Assembly: GCA_020846815.1 (NCBI GenBank)
Contig: JADLDF010000244.1
Span: 1-19,603 of the forward strand
Direction: 5' to 3'
Source: Gammaproteobacteria bacterium
Lineage (GTDB): Bacteria > Pseudomonadota > Gammaproteobacteria > Steroidobacterales > Steroidobacteraceae
Length of the DNA stretch: 19,603 bases
The position numbers were made by a program, and so were the translations under genes. Below, one piece after another: positions 6,853 through 15,822 of this stretch. The number at the start of each line of letters is the position of its first letter. The first letter of the stretch is position 1. The notes beneath the pieces are model-generated. The model was not told the origin of the DNA, did not search any database, and worked only from the letters and a program-made list of their open reading frames with translations.

Positions 6853-8396
6853 GCGCGTTCCCTCTCGACGTCCTGGCGTGCCGGACTGACCTTGTAGGTG
6901 GTCGTCGGGCGGCCGCCGAACAGCGCCTCGGCCGGCGAGGCGGGCGTGCAGCCGTTGCCGAAGGTGAAGCCGCAGCCGCCGCGCTCGCCGAAGGCGTCGT
7001 TGGCGTACTCGCGATGTCCGCTCGGCACGACGAAGCGGTCCTCGTAGTTGGCGATCGCGAGATAGCGGTACATCTCCTGGGCCTGCGCACGGCTGAGCCC
7101 GACCTGGTCGAGCACGGCCTGATCCTCGACGCCGTCGACGTTCATCGCGCGGCGCCAGGCGCGCATCGCCAGCATGCGCTCCATCGCGCGGATCACCGGC
7201 GCTTCGTCGCCCGCCGTGAGCAGATTGGCGAGATAGCGCACGGGGATGCGCAGCGAGCGCACGTCCGGGATCTCGCCGGTCATGCCGACCTTGCCGGCAT
7301 CCGCGGCCGACTGCACCGGCGACAGCGGCGGCACGTACCAGACCATCGGCAGCGTGCGGTACTCGGGATGCAGCGGCAGCGCGAGCTTCCAGTCGATCGC
7401 GAGCTTGTAGACGGGCGAGGCCCGCGCGGCCTCCAGCCAGTTCTCGGGAATGCCTTCGGCCCGCGCCGCGGCGATGACCTGCGGGTCCGCGGGATCGAGG
7501 AAGATGTCGACGTGCGCCTGGTAGAGGTTCTTCTCCTCCGGCACCGACGCCGCCTCCTGGATCCGGTCGGCGTCGTAGAGCATGACGCCGAGGTAGCGGA
7601 TCCTGCCGACACAGGTCTCGGAGCAGACGGTCGGTTCGCCCATCTCGATGCGTGGGTAGCAGAAGATGCACTTCTCCGACTTGCCGCTCTTCCAGTTGTA
7701 GTAGATCTTCTTGTAGGGGCAGCCGGAGACGCACATGCGCCAGCCGCGGCACTTGTCCTGGTCGATGAGGACGATGCCGTCCTCCTCGCGCTTGTAGATC
7801 GCGCCGCTCGGGCAGGAGGCCACGCAGGCGGGATTGAGGCAGTGCTCGCACAGCCGCGGCAGGTACATCAGGAAGGTCTTTTCGAAGGCGCCGTAGATCT
7901 CGTGCTGCACGCCTTCGAAGTTGTAGTCCCTGGCACGCTTCGCGAACTCGGTGCCGAGCAGTTCTTCCCAGTTCGGACCCCAGTGGATCTTCTGCATGCG
8001 CTCGCCGGTCAGCAGCGAACGCGGGCGCGCGACGGGCTGGTGCTGGCCCTCCGGCGCCTGGTGCAGGTTCTGGTAGTCGAAGTCGAACGGCTCGTAGTAG
8101 TCGTCGATCTGCGGCAGATCGGGGTTGGCGAAGATCTTGGCCAGCAGGCGGAAGCGCCCGCCGGCCTTCAGCGTGAGCTTGCCCGCGGAGCTGCGCACCC
8201 AGCCGCCATTCCACTTGCGCTGGTTCTCCCACTCCTTCGGATAGCCCACGCCAGGTTTGGTCTCGACGTTGTTGAACCAGGCATATTCCACGCCCTCGCG
8301 CGAGGTCCAGACGTTCTTGCAGGTGATCGAGCAGACGTGGCAGCCGATGCACTTGTCGAGGTTCAGCACCATCGCGATCTGTGCCCGGACTTTCAT
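6849..8396 (-). CDS. narH: respiratory nitrate reductase beta subunit (Fe-S)
   Basis: NarH carries four iron-sulfur clusters that pass electrons from NarI haem to NarG. The protein has 515 residues (E. coli 512). The clusters are visible as C16-C19-C22-C26; C183-C186-C191-C195; C216, W219, C222, C226; and C243-C246-C258-C262. Trp in place of Cys at W219 is the known mark of the [3Fe-4S] cluster. Later landmarks are LPMVWYVPPLSPV and the Cys-containing tail GGCGFTFGNGC. Its ATG overlaps the narG stop (ATGA). The open frame continues far upstream through narG and narK2, but NarH homology begins exactly at MKVRAQIAMVLNLDKCIGCH, so 8396 is the start. Confidence 0.97.
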   Translation of the reverse strand: MKVRAQIAMVLNLDKCIGCHVCSITCKNVWTSREGVEYAWFNNVETKPGVGYPKEWENQRKWNGGWVRSSAGKLTLKAGGRFRLLAKIFANPDLPQIDDYYEPFDFDYQNLHQAPEGQHQPVARPRSLLTGERMQKIHWGPNWEELLGTEFAKRARDYNFEGVQHEIYGAFEKTFLMYLPRLCEHCLNPACVASCPSGAIYKREEDGIVLIDQDKCRGWRMCVSGCPYKKIYYNWKSGKSEKCIFCYPRIEMGEPTVCSETCVGRIRYLGVMLYDADRIQEAASVPEEKNLYQAHVDIFLDPADPQVIAAARAEGIPENWLEAARASPVYKLAIDWKLALPLHPEYRTLPMVWYVPPLSPVQSAADAGKVGMTGEIPDVRSLRIPVRYLANLLTAGDEAPVIRAMERMLAMRAWRRAMNVDGVEDQAVLDQVGLSRAQAQEMYRYLAIANYEDRFVVPSGHREYANDAFGERGGCGFTFGNGCTPASPAEALFGGRPTTTYKVSPARQDVERERA

Positions 8397-11300
8397 CGCA
8401 CGGCCTCCTTGTGCTGGATGCTGGGTGGCTCGCCGTCGAGCCAGTCCACGGTCTGCATGCGGCGCACGATCACGAACTCGTCGCGGTTCGTGCCGGTCGT
8501 GCCGTAATAGTTGAACCCGTAGGCGAGTTGCGCGTAGCCACCGATCATGTGCGTCGGTTTGACCACGATACGGGTCACGGAGTTGTGGATGCCACCGCGT
8601 GTGCCGGTCACCTCGGAACCGGGCACGTTGAGGATGCGCTCCTGCGCGTGGTACATCATCGCCATGCCCGGCATCACGCGCTGACTGACGACGGCACGCG
8701 CCGCGATCGCGCCGTTGACGTTGAACAGCTCGATCCAGTCGTTGTCGGCGATGTCGGCCGCGCGCGCATCGTCCTCCGAGATCCAGACGATCGGGCCGCC
8801 GCGCGACAGCGTCTGCATCAACAGGTTGTCGCTGTAGGTGCTGTGGATGCCCCACTTCTGGTGCGGGGTGATCCAGTTGAGCACGATCTCCTTGTTGCCG
8901 TTGGGGCGCTTGCCGAGCATCGGGCCGATGGTCTTGGTGTCGACCGGCGGCCGGTAGCCCATGAAGCCCTCGCCGAAGGCCCGCATCCAGTCGTGGTCCT
9001 GGTAGAACTGCTGGCGCCCGGTCAGCGTGCGCCACGGGATCAGCTCGTGCACGTTGGTGTAGCCGGCGTTGTAGCTGACGTGCTCGTCTTCGAGGCCCGA
9101 CCAGACCGGCGAGGAGATGATCTTGCGCGGCTGCGCCTGCACGTCGCGGAAGCGGATGGCCTCGTGCTCCTTGCCCTCGGCCAGATGCGTGTGGCTGCGG
9201 CCGGTGAACTGCCCCAGCGCCTCCCAGGCCTTCACCGCGACGTGACCGTTGGTCTCGGGCGCGAGGTGCAGGATCACTTCGGCGGCGTCGATCGCCGTCT
9301 CGATCCGTGGCCGGCCGTGGCTGACGCCGGGCTCCGTCACCGTCTGGTTGAGCTGGCCGAGGAAACCGATTTCGTCCTGAGTGTTCCAGACCAGGCCCTT
9401 GCCCCAGTTGCCGAGCTTGTCGAGCAGCGGGCCGAGCGAAGTGAACTTGCGGTAGAGATTCGGATAGTCGCGCTCGACCACGACCATGCCGGGCAGGGTC
9501 TTGCCGGGAATGGGCTCGCACTCGCCCTTTTTCCAGTCCATGGAGCCGAAAGGCATGGCCAGCTCGCCGGGCGAGTCGTGCAGCGTCGGCACGAGCACCA
9601 GGTCCTTTTCCACGCCGATCACGCCCGGTGCGAGCTCGCTGACGCGGCGCGCCAGCCCCTTGAAGATGTCCCAGTCGCTGCGCGCTTCCCAGGCCGGATC
9701 CACCGCCTTCGACAGCGGATGGATGAACGGATGCATGTCGGAGGTGTTGAGGTCGTTCTTCTCGTACCAGGTCGCGGTCGGCAGCACGATGTCGGAATAG
9801 AGCGCCGTGGTGCACATGCGGAAGTCGAGCGTGACCAGCAGGTCGAGCTTGCCCTCGGGCGCCGGGTCGCGCCAGGTGATTTCCTCGGGCTTCGCCATGC
9901 CGCGCTCGCCGAGGTCCTTGCCCTGCAGGCCGTGGCGCGTGCCGAGCAGATGCCTGAGCATGTACTCGTGGCCCTTGCCGGAGCTGCCGAGCAGGTTGCT
10001 GCGCCAGATGAACAGGTTGCGCGGGAAGTTCTGCGGCGCATCCGGATCGGCGAACGCGAAGTCGAGGCCGCCCGACTTCAGCTGCTCGACGGCGTAGTCG
10101 ATCGGCGCCTTGCCCGCGTGCTCGGCCGCGCGCACCACGTCCATGGGATTGGCGTTGAGCTGCGGCGCCGAGGGCAGCCAGCCCATGCGCACCGCTCGCA
10201 GGTTGAAGTCCGCGAGCGTGCCGCGGTACTTCGCCGGGTCGGCGAGCGGCGAGAGGATCTCCTCGACGCCGAGCTTCTCGTAGCGCCACTGGTCGGAGTT
10301 GAAGTACCAGAAGCTGGTGCCGTTCATCTGCCGCGGCGGCCGGCTCCAGTCGAGCGCGAACGCGAGCGGCAGCCAGCCCGACTGCGGCCGCAGCTTCTCC
10401 TGGCCGACATAGTGCGCCCAGCCACCGCCGGTCTGGCCCACACAGCCGCACATCACGAGCAGGTTGATGAGCCCGCGATAGTTCATGTCGTTGTGGTACC
10501 AGTGATTCATCGCCGCGCCGACGATGATCATGGAGCGACCGCGGGTCTTGTCGGCAGTGCGCGCGAACTCGCGGGCGATGCGGATGACCTGCGCGCGCGG
10601 CACGCCGGTGATGCGCTCCTGCCAGGCCGGCGTGCCCGGTACGTCGTCGTCGAAGCTCGCAGCGACGTTGGCGCCGCCGAAGCCGCGATCCACGCCGTAC
10701 TGCGCGAGCAGCAGGTCGTAGACGGTGGCCACCTGCCACCGCCTGCCGTCGGCGAGCGTCAGCGTCCTGACGGGGACGTTGCGCTCGAGGATGTCCGGAT
10801 GCGCGCTGGCAGCCCACTTCTCGTGCTCGATGCCGCCGAAGTAGGGATAGGACACGGCGGCGATGGCGTCGTGGTCGTCCGCGAGCGAGAGCCGCAGCCG
10901 CGTCTCCTGCCCCTCGCTGCTCTTCTCCTCGATGTTCCACTTGCCCTGCTCGCCCCAGCGGAAGCCGATGGACCCATTGGGCACCACGACCGCGCCCGAG
11001 CGCTCGTCGATGCCGAGCGTCTTCCACTCCGGATTGTTGCCCTCGCCCATGCCGCCGAGGTCGCTGGCACGCAGGAAGCGCTCGGGCACCAGGCGCCCGT
11101 CGTCGCGGCGCTCCAGGCGCACCAGCAGCGGCATGTCGGAATACTGCCGGCAGTAGTCGGTGAAGTACTGCGACGGCCGCTCGACGTGGTACTCCTTGAG
11201 GATCACGTGGCCGAAAGCAAAGGCGAGCGCCGCGTCCGTGCCCTGCTTGGGATGCAGCCAGACGTCGCAGAGCTTGGCGACCTCGGAGTAGTCGGGCGTG

Positions 11301-12139
11301 ATCGCCACGGTCTTGGTGCCGTTGTAGCGCGCCTCGGTGAAGAAGTGCGCATCGGGCGTGCGCGTCTGCGGGACGTTCGAGCCCCAGGCGATGAGGTAGC
11401 GGCTGTTGTACCAGTCGGCCGATTCCGGCACGTCGGTCTGCTCGCCCCAGACCTGCGGCGAGGCCGGCGGCAGATCGCAATACCAGTCGTAGAAGCTCAG
11501 GCAGGCGCCGCCGAGCAGCGACAGATAGCGCGCGCCGGCCGCATAGCTGACCATCGACATCGCGGGGATCGGCGAGAAGCCGATGACGCGATCCGGTCCC
11601 CAGCGCCTGACCGTGTAGAGGTTCGAGGCCGCGATCAGCTCGTTGACCTCGTCCCAGCTCACGCGCACGAAGCCACCCATGCCGCGCTTCGACTTGTAAC
11701 TGCGGGCCTTGGCGGCATCCTCGACGATGCTCGCCCAGGCATCGACCGGCGACTTGTCGCGACGGGCCTCGCGCCACAGGCGCAACAGCGCGCTGCGCAT
11801 CAACGGGTATTTCACGCGATTGGCGCTGTACAGATACCACGAATAGCTGGCGCCGCGCGGACAGCCGCGCGGTTCGTGGTTGGGCAGGTCGGGCCGCGTG
11901 CGCGGATAGTCCGTCTGCTGCATCTCCCAGGTGACCAGGCCGTTCTTGACGAACACCTTCCAGCTGCAGGAGCCGGTGCAGTTCACGCCGTGCGTCGAAC
12001 GCACGATCTTGTCGTACTGCCAGCGCTGGCGGTAACCATCCTCCCAGCTGCGATCCTGGGTGCGCGTGACGCCGTGTCCCGCAGCAAAGGTCTCGGGCGC
12101 CTGCTTCAGGAAGTGGAGTCGATCGAGGAAGTTGCTCAT
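8393..12139 (-). CDS. narG: respiratory nitrate reductase alpha subunit (molybdenum, catalytic)
   Basis: NarG reduces nitrate to nitrite on the cytoplasmic face using a bis-MGD molybdenum cofactor. The protein has 1248 residues, nearly the same as E. coli NarG (1247). The FS0 cluster ligands H50, C54, C58 and C93 lie in the family positions (HGVNCTGSCSW, then RGCPRGAS). The molybdenum ligand is Asp222 (YCDLPPASPQVWGEQTD). The region ESADWYNSRYLIAWGSNVPQ and the C-terminal RRMQTVDWLDGE tail are also typical. There is no Tat-type leader, as expected for the cytoplasm-facing membrane enzyme rather than periplasmic NapA. narK2 lies 87 nt upstream on the same strand. No strong Shine-Dalgarno or second Fnr box is visible in that gap, so narG is probably read from the narK2 promoter, though a promoter of its own cannot be excluded. 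Confidence 0.98.
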   Translation of the reverse strand: MSNFLDRLHFLKQAPETFAAGHGVTRTQDRSWEDGYRQRWQYDKIVRSTHGVNCTGSCSWKVFVKNGLVTWEMQQTDYPRTRPDLPNHEPRGCPRGASYSWYLYSANRVKYPLMRSALLRLWREARRDKSPVDAWASIVEDAAKARSYKSKRGMGGFVRVSWDEVNELIAASNLYTVRRWGPDRVIGFSPIPAMSMVSYAAGARYLSLLGGACLSFYDWYCDLPPASPQVWGEQTDVPESADWYNSRYLIAWGSNVPQTRTPDAHFFTEARYNGTKTVAITPDYSEVAKLCDVWLHPKQGTDAALAFAFGHVILKEYHVERPSQYFTDYCRQYSDMPLLVRLERRDDGRLVPERFLRASDLGGMGEGNNPEWKTLGIDERSGAVVVPNGSIGFRWGEQGKWNIEEKSSEGQETRLRLSLADDHDAIAAVSYPYFGGIEHEKWAASAHPDILERNVPVRTLTLADGRRWQVATVYDLLLAQYGVDRGFGGANVAASFDDDVPGTPAWQERITGVPRAQVIRIAREFARTADKTRGRSMIIVGAAMNHWYHNDMNYRGLINLLVMCGCVGQTGGGWAHYVGQEKLRPQSGWLPLAFALDWSRPPRQMNGTSFWYFNSDQWRYEKLGVEEILSPLADPAKYRGTLADFNLRAVRMGWLPSAPQLNANPMDVVRAAEHAGKAPIDYAVEQLKSGGLDFAFADPDAPQNFPRNLFIWRSNLLGSSGKGHEYMLRHLLGTRHGLQGKDLGERGMAKPEEITWRDPAPEGKLDLLVTLDFRMCTTALYSDIVLPTATWYEKNDLNTSDMHPFIHPLSKAVDPAWEARSDWDIFKGLARRVSELAPGVIGVEKDLVLVPTLHDSPGELAMPFGSMDWKKGECEPIPGKTLPGMVVVERDYPNLYRKFTSLGPLLDKLGNWGKGLVWNTQDEIGFLGQLNQTVTEPGVSHGRPRIETAIDAAEVILHLAPETNGHVAVKAWEALGQFTGRSHTHLAEGKEHEAIRFRDVQAQPRKIISSPVWSGLEDEHVSYNAGYTNVHELIPWRTLTGRQQFYQDHDWMRAFGEGFMGYRPPVDTKTIGPMLGKRPNGNKEIVLNWITPHQKWGIHSTYSDNLLMQTLSRGGPIVWISEDDARAADIADNDWIELFNVNGAIAARAVVSQRVMPGMAMMYHAQERILNVPGSEVTGTRGGIHNSVTRIVVKPTHMIGGYAQLAYGFNYYGTTGTNRDEFVIVRRMQTVDWLDGEPPSIQHKEAVR

Positions 12140-12226
12140 GGTGTTCGCTGTCGGTTTGAGTCCATTGCGTCGAAAGTCTCGTATACGCCGATTGCGCCGT
12201 CCGTGCGCCCGGCCGCCCGGCCGCCG

Positions 12227-13657
12227 TCAGCAACGCACTTCGGCGCCCTTGCGGTAGTACCACCACCAGGTGATTGCGAGGCAGCTCAGGTAGAAGGCCA
12301 CGAAGCCGTACAGCGCCGCCTGCGGTCCGCCGGTGAGCGCGATCGAGGAACCATAGCCCTTGGGGATGAAGAAGCCGCCGTAGGCGCCGATCGCCGAGCT
12401 GAATCCCACGACCGCCGCCGACTCGATGCCGGCCTGACGCAGCGCAGCGGCCTTGCCTTCGGGCGAGTCGTCGGTCGCGGCGCGCTGGTGCTGGATGCGG
12501 AAAATGACCGGGATCATGCCGAAGGTCGACGCGTTGCCGACGCCGGTGGCCACGAACAGCAGCAGGAACATCGCCAGGAACCCGCCGAAGCTGCCGCCCT
12601 GCCCGCCTTGCGGCAGGAACTGCAGCACGCCGATCACTGCCGCGATCATGACCACGAACACCCAGAAGGTCAGCACTGCGCCACCGATGCGGTCGGACAG
12701 CCAGCCGCCGACAGGCCGCGCGAGCGCACCGACCAGCGGCCCCATCCAGGCATAGGCCAGCGCATTGACCGCGGGAAACTGCGTCTTGATCAGCATCGGA
12801 AAGCCGGCGGAGAAGCCGATGAACGAGCCGAAAGTGCCGAGGTAGAGCCAGCACATCAGCCAGTTGTGCTTGCGGCGGAAGATCACCGACTGCTGGGCGA
12901 ACGACGACCTGGCGGCCGTGAGATCGTTCATGCCGAACCACGCCGCCACCACGCACACCAGCAGGAACGGCACCCAGATGAAGCCCGCGTTCTGCAGCCA
13001 GAGCAGGCCACCCGGCGCCTTGGCCGTGGCCGCCACCGCCTGCGGCTCCCCGGCCATCGCGCCGAACACGCCGGCCACGATGGTCGCGGGAATCACGAAC
13101 TGCGCAGCCGAGACCCCGAGGTTGCCGAGGCCAGCGTTCATGCCGAGCGCATAACCCTGGCGCGACTTGGGATAGAAAAACGAAATGTTGGACATGCTGG
13201 AGGCGAAGTTGCCGCCACCGAAGCCGCACAGCAGCGCGATCGCCACGAAGTGCCAGTAGGGTGTCGACGGCTCCTGCACCGCGAACCCCAGCCACAGGCA
13301 GGGAAGCAGCAGCGTCGCCGTGCTGATCGCCGTCCAGCGGCGTCCGCCGAAGATCGGCACGAGGAAGGAGTAGAAGATGCGCAACGTCGCGCCCGAAAGC
13401 GCCGGCAGCGCCGTCAGCCAGAACAGCTGGCCATCGGAGAAGCGGAAGCCAATGTCCTTGAGCTTGACCGCCACGGCCGAAAACATCATCCAGACGGCAA
13501 AGGCCAGCAGCAGCGCGGGGATCGAGAGCCAGAGGTTGCGTGTCGCGACCGCGCGCCCGGTGCTGCTCCAGAACTGCGGGTCTTCCGGCCGCCAGTCGTC
13601 GATCACGCCACCGGCTGGACCTGAACCTGTACCTGTACTCGAATCAACGACCGACAT
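12227..13657 (-). CDS. narK: NarK2-type nitrate/nitrite transporter (MFS)
   Basis: The protein has 476 residues and resembles E. coli NarK, a nitrate/nitrite antiporter of the inner membrane. After a 40-residue N-terminal segment with the family sequence DWRPEDPQFW, it continues as RNLWLSIPALLLAFAVWMMFS (first helix). Helix-2 Arg93 (GATLRIFYS) and the helix-8 arginine (ALARPVGGWLSDRIGG) are present. The nitrate signature at about 147-182 (GGGNFASSMSNISFFYP, then QGYALGMNAGLGNLGVS) is nearly that of E. coli NarK. The long loop before helix 7 and the insert IFRIQHQRAA distinguish it from the narK1 copy at 3210-4520. The ATG at 13657 is preferred; an ATG at 13669 is also possible, and neither has a clear Shine-Dalgarno. 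It is the first gene of the probable nar operon, with an Fnr box about 75-80 nt upstream. Confidence 0.93.
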   Translation of the reverse strand: MSVVDSSTGTGSGPAGGVIDDWRPEDPQFWSSTGRAVATRNLWLSIPALLLAFAVWMMFSAVAVKLKDIGFRFSDGQLFWLTALPALSGATLRIFYSFLVPIFGGRRWTAISTATLLLPCLWLGFAVQEPSTPYWHFVAIALLCGFGGGNFASSMSNISFFYPKSRQGYALGMNAGLGNLGVSAAQFVIPATIVAGVFGAMAGEPQAVAATAKAPGGLLWLQNAGFIWVPFLLVCVVAAWFGMNDLTAARSSFAQQSVIFRRKHNWLMCWLYLGTFGSFIGFSAGFPMLIKTQFPAVNALAYAWMGPLVGALARPVGGWLSDRIGGAVLTFWVFVVMIAAVIGVLQFLPQGGQGGSFGGFLAMFLLLFVATGVGNASTFGMIPVIFRIQHQRAATDDSPEGKAAALRQAGIESAAVVGFSSAIGAYGGFFIPKGYGSSIALTGGPQAALYGFVAFYLSCLAITWWWYYRKGAEVRC

Positions 13658-13730
13658 GTCGGGCACCATGGCAAGCAATGCAGACAGCGATGACGGGCCG
13701 GATTTTGCGCTGCATACACGCGCCTCTCCC

Positions 13731-13744
13731 TTGACCCGGATCAA
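13731..13744 (-). promoter_or_regulatory. Fnr/Anr box upstream of narK2
   Basis: The + strand reads TTGACCCGGATCAA (TTGATCCGGGTCAA on the minus strand), matching the Fnr consensus TTGAT-N4-ATCAA at 9 of 10 defined bases. Its centre is about 80 nt from the narK2 ATG. A class II activator site centred at -41.5 would put the transcript start near 13696, leaving a leader of about 30-40 nt. Candidate -10 elements downstream (TATGCA, or CAAAAT slightly further) are only moderate. The near-palindrome could also act on the divergent gene at 13847, whose start is about 110 nt to the right. Confidence 0.8.
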
Positions 13745-13846
13745 TTGAACGCGCGCTTGCGGTCCATTGGTCATTGCGGCTTACCGGCATCGAGATGCCG
13801 CCACGATCGGGGTATGCTCGGCGTGAGCCGGCTCGAGGGTCATGTC

Positions 13847-14179
13847 ATGACGATCAGGACGTTGCTGCTATCGCCCGATACCCGCGGCAGTACGCCATTG
13901 TGGTTCGTGTTCTGGATTCCTGGCGTGCTCGTCAGCCAGGTCCTCTTCGGCCTGATCCTCTACGTCCAGAGCCATCAAGGCCACCCCTTGCTCGGGGCGT
14001 TGCTGATCGCATTCGTCCTCTACACGGCCGGCATCACCCGCGCGGTCTGGATCAACGCCGACAATGTCCGCGATCCGCGCCTGGGCGAGATCGCCCGCTT
14101 CCTGACGGTGGCCTGGGCGATCAACGCGGTGCTGGTCAGCGGCTTCCTGGCGATCAATCGCGGTCCGCTGTTCACCTGA
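13847..14179 (+). CDS. small membrane protein of unknown function
   Basis: The protein has 110 residues and I do not recognise the family. It has three hydrophobic segments: about 18-41 (WFVFWIPGVLVSQVLFGLIL), 47-68 (LLGALLIAFVLYTAGI), and 82-102 (FLTVAWAINAVLVSGFLAI). Between the second and third lies a short polar stretch with DNVRDPRLGE. The ATG at 13847 is chosen because GAGGGT lies a few bases upstream; the open frame reaches further left but without membrane-protein character. It is divergent from narK2 and shares the region holding the Fnr box, so anaerobic control is possible. A link to nitrate respiration is only suggested by position. Confidence 0.7.
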   Translation: MTIRTLLLSPDTRGSTPLWFVFWIPGVLVSQVLFGLILYVQSHQGHPLLGALLIAFVLYTAGITRAVWINADNVRDPRLGEIARFLTVAWAINAVLVSGFLAINRGPLFT

Positions 14180-14423
14180 CCACTGCCGGCTGCGGTCGCG
14201 CCCGACACCACCTGTAGCCTCGGCGCTACAACACGGTTCGTGCCTCGCATCGGCCTGCGAAACCCGGCGCAGCAGCCTTGCCGTGCCTTCATCCGCCGCC
14301 GACCACGACGTGGAGGCGGCTGACTCGACACGCCCCAACCGCCTCAATACACTTGCGCGATTCGACGCAGCGCAACGCATTCCTGGCGCTCGCGCTACAA
14401 CCAAGTAACTCACGGAGGGGAAC
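14180..14423. other. intergenic region with two hairpins
   Basis: This 244-nt gap holds no convincing gene. TGTAGC (14213-14218) pairs with GCTACA (14225-14230) across a 6-nt loop. GCCGCC (14295-14300) pairs with GGCGGC (14315-14320), with an inner CCAC/GTGG stem. Neither is followed by a T-tract, so they are weak terminator candidates for the gene ending at 14179. The sequence GCGCTACAAC occurs in both the first hairpin and near 14392, just before the next gene, and might be part of a promoter. Confidence 0.4.
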
Positions 14424-15797
14424 ATGCACCTGGTTAAATCGGCCACGGCAGTGCTCGTGGCTTGCACTCTGGTCACCACCTTGGCGCAGGCGCAACAGAT
14501 CGAGGCGGCCTCGGCGATCGTCTCGCGCGATGTCGCCAGTCAGGTCGCCGCCTTCAACTACCGCGAAGGCCCCAAGTCCCACCTGCTGCTGACCGGCACG
14601 CCCATGACCCCGTTGGCCGCCGGCGACGCGGAAGTGGAGTTCCAGAAGGGGCGGTCGGCCATCGAGGTGTCGGTGCGCAAGCTGCCGCCAGTGGCCACGC
14701 TCGGGTCGTACACGACCTATCTGCTCTGGGCGGTCCGCGTCGACGGTCGCGCGGAGAACCTGGGCGCCATCGTCCCGGACTCGCGCGGCTCCGGAAAACT
14801 CAAGACCTCGTTTGCCGGCTCGGAATTCGCCTTGATCGTGACGGCTGAACCGCACTTCGCAGTCAGCGCGCCGAGCACCGCCATCGTGTTGTTCAATGTG
14901 GCGAAGAACGTCAAGGGCACGGAGACCCGGATCACGACGCTCGCCGAGCGTGCCGACTACAGCAACCTCGCCAAGATCGCGATCGACGCGCGCAAGGCGC
15001 CCGCGAGCCTGGTCGGCGCGCGCTATGCCGTGGCGATCGCGGCGGCCGCAGGTGCCGAGAAGTACGCCGCGGCGGCCTTTGCCGAGGCACGCGACAAGCT
15101 GGCCGAAGCCGAAACCGCACAGGCGAGCAAGAAGTCCTCGGAGCGCAAGAAGGTGCCGTTGCTGGCCCGCGCCGCAACGCAGGCCGGCGAGGGCGCGCGT
15201 CGCGCCGGCATGGCCGGCACGGCGGCGGCCGATGCGGAAGCCAAGCGCGCCGCGGCCGTGGCGGACGCCGAAGCGGCGGCGAAGCAGCGGGCGGACGCCG
15301 AGAGCGCGCGGGCCGCCGAGCGGGCGGCGGTGGCGGCAGCGGCCGAGCGCGAGAGTGCGGTGGAGCGCGCCAGGCAGCAGGCCCGCGCCGAAATCCGCGC
15401 GCGCCTCAACAGCGCCTTGCCGACACGCGAGACCGAGCGCGGTCTGGTGTCGGAGATCGGCGGCGTGCAGTTCGCCACCGGTACGGCGACGCTCGGCGCG
15501 CCGGGGCGCGAGAGCCTGGCGACGTTCGCCGGTGTCGTCGCGTCCTATCCGGGGCTGCGCATCAAGGTCGAGGGCCACACCGACAATGTCGGCAGCGAGG
15601 CAATCAACCGCGAGCTGTCGCTCAAGCGCGCGATCGCCGTGCGGGATTTCCTCATCGGCAAGGGCATCGCCGCGTCGTCGATCGACGTCGATGGCCTCGG
15701 TGCCTCGATGCCCATCGGCGATAACGCCACGGCCGACGGGCGTGCGCGCAATCGCCGTGTCGAGCTGGTGATCTCGGGCGGGCCGCTCGAGAAGTAA
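14424..15797 (+). CDS. secreted OmpA-family protein with Ala-rich helical region
   Basis: The protein has 457 residues. A signal peptide ends with AQA at residue 23. Residues about 55-160 form a beta-rich domain (TTYLLWAVRVDGRAENLG, LIVTAEPHFAV) seen in other OmpA-domain envelope proteins. Residues about 180-235 resemble a DUF4398-like helical motif. Residues about 250-330 are extremely rich in Ala, Arg and Glu and probably form a long coiled coil. Residues about 345-450 are an OmpA C-terminal domain that binds peptidoglycan, with GHTDNVGSEAINRELSLKRA and the closing GRARNRRVEL. GGAGGGG lies just before the ATG. It should anchor to the cell wall in the periplasm or outer membrane. It is not obviously part of nitrate respiration, and converges on moaA with 25 nt between the stops. 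Confidence 0.85.
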   Translation: MHLVKSATAVLVACTLVTTLAQAQQIEAASAIVSRDVASQVAAFNYREGPKSHLLLTGTPMTPLAAGDAEVEFQKGRSAIEVSVRKLPPVATLGSYTTYLLWAVRVDGRAENLGAIVPDSRGSGKLKTSFAGSEFALIVTAEPHFAVSAPSTAIVLFNVAKNVKGTETRITTLAERADYSNLAKIAIDARKAPASLVGARYAVAIAAAAGAEKYAAAAFAEARDKLAEAETAQASKKSSERKKVPLLARAATQAGEGARRAGMAGTAAADAEAKRAAAVADAEAAAKQRADAESARAAERAAVAAAAERESAVERARQQARAEIRARLNSALPTRETERGLVSEIGGVQFATGTATLGAPGRESLATFAGVVASYPGLRIKVEGHTDNVGSEAINRELSLKRAIAVRDFLIGKGIAASSIDVDGLGASMPIGDNATADGRARNRRVELVISGGPLEK

Positions 15798-15822
15798 CCC
15801 GGGCCGGTAGGGGGAACCGCGC

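Noticed and set aside
6849..13295. Minus-strand open frame of 2148 codons across narH, narG and narK2
   Set aside because: Only the narH end has real homology; the rest is an off-frame shadow kept open by high GC. narG and narK2 occupy the correct frames.
8381..13624. Plus-strand open frame of 1747 codons opposite narG and narK2
   Set aside because: Antisense shadow of GC-rich codon usage; the translation is rich in Arg, His and Ala without any recognisable domain.
14295..14320. Hairpin considered as a rho-independent terminator
   Set aside because: No T-tract follows on either strand, so it is listed only as a hairpin.
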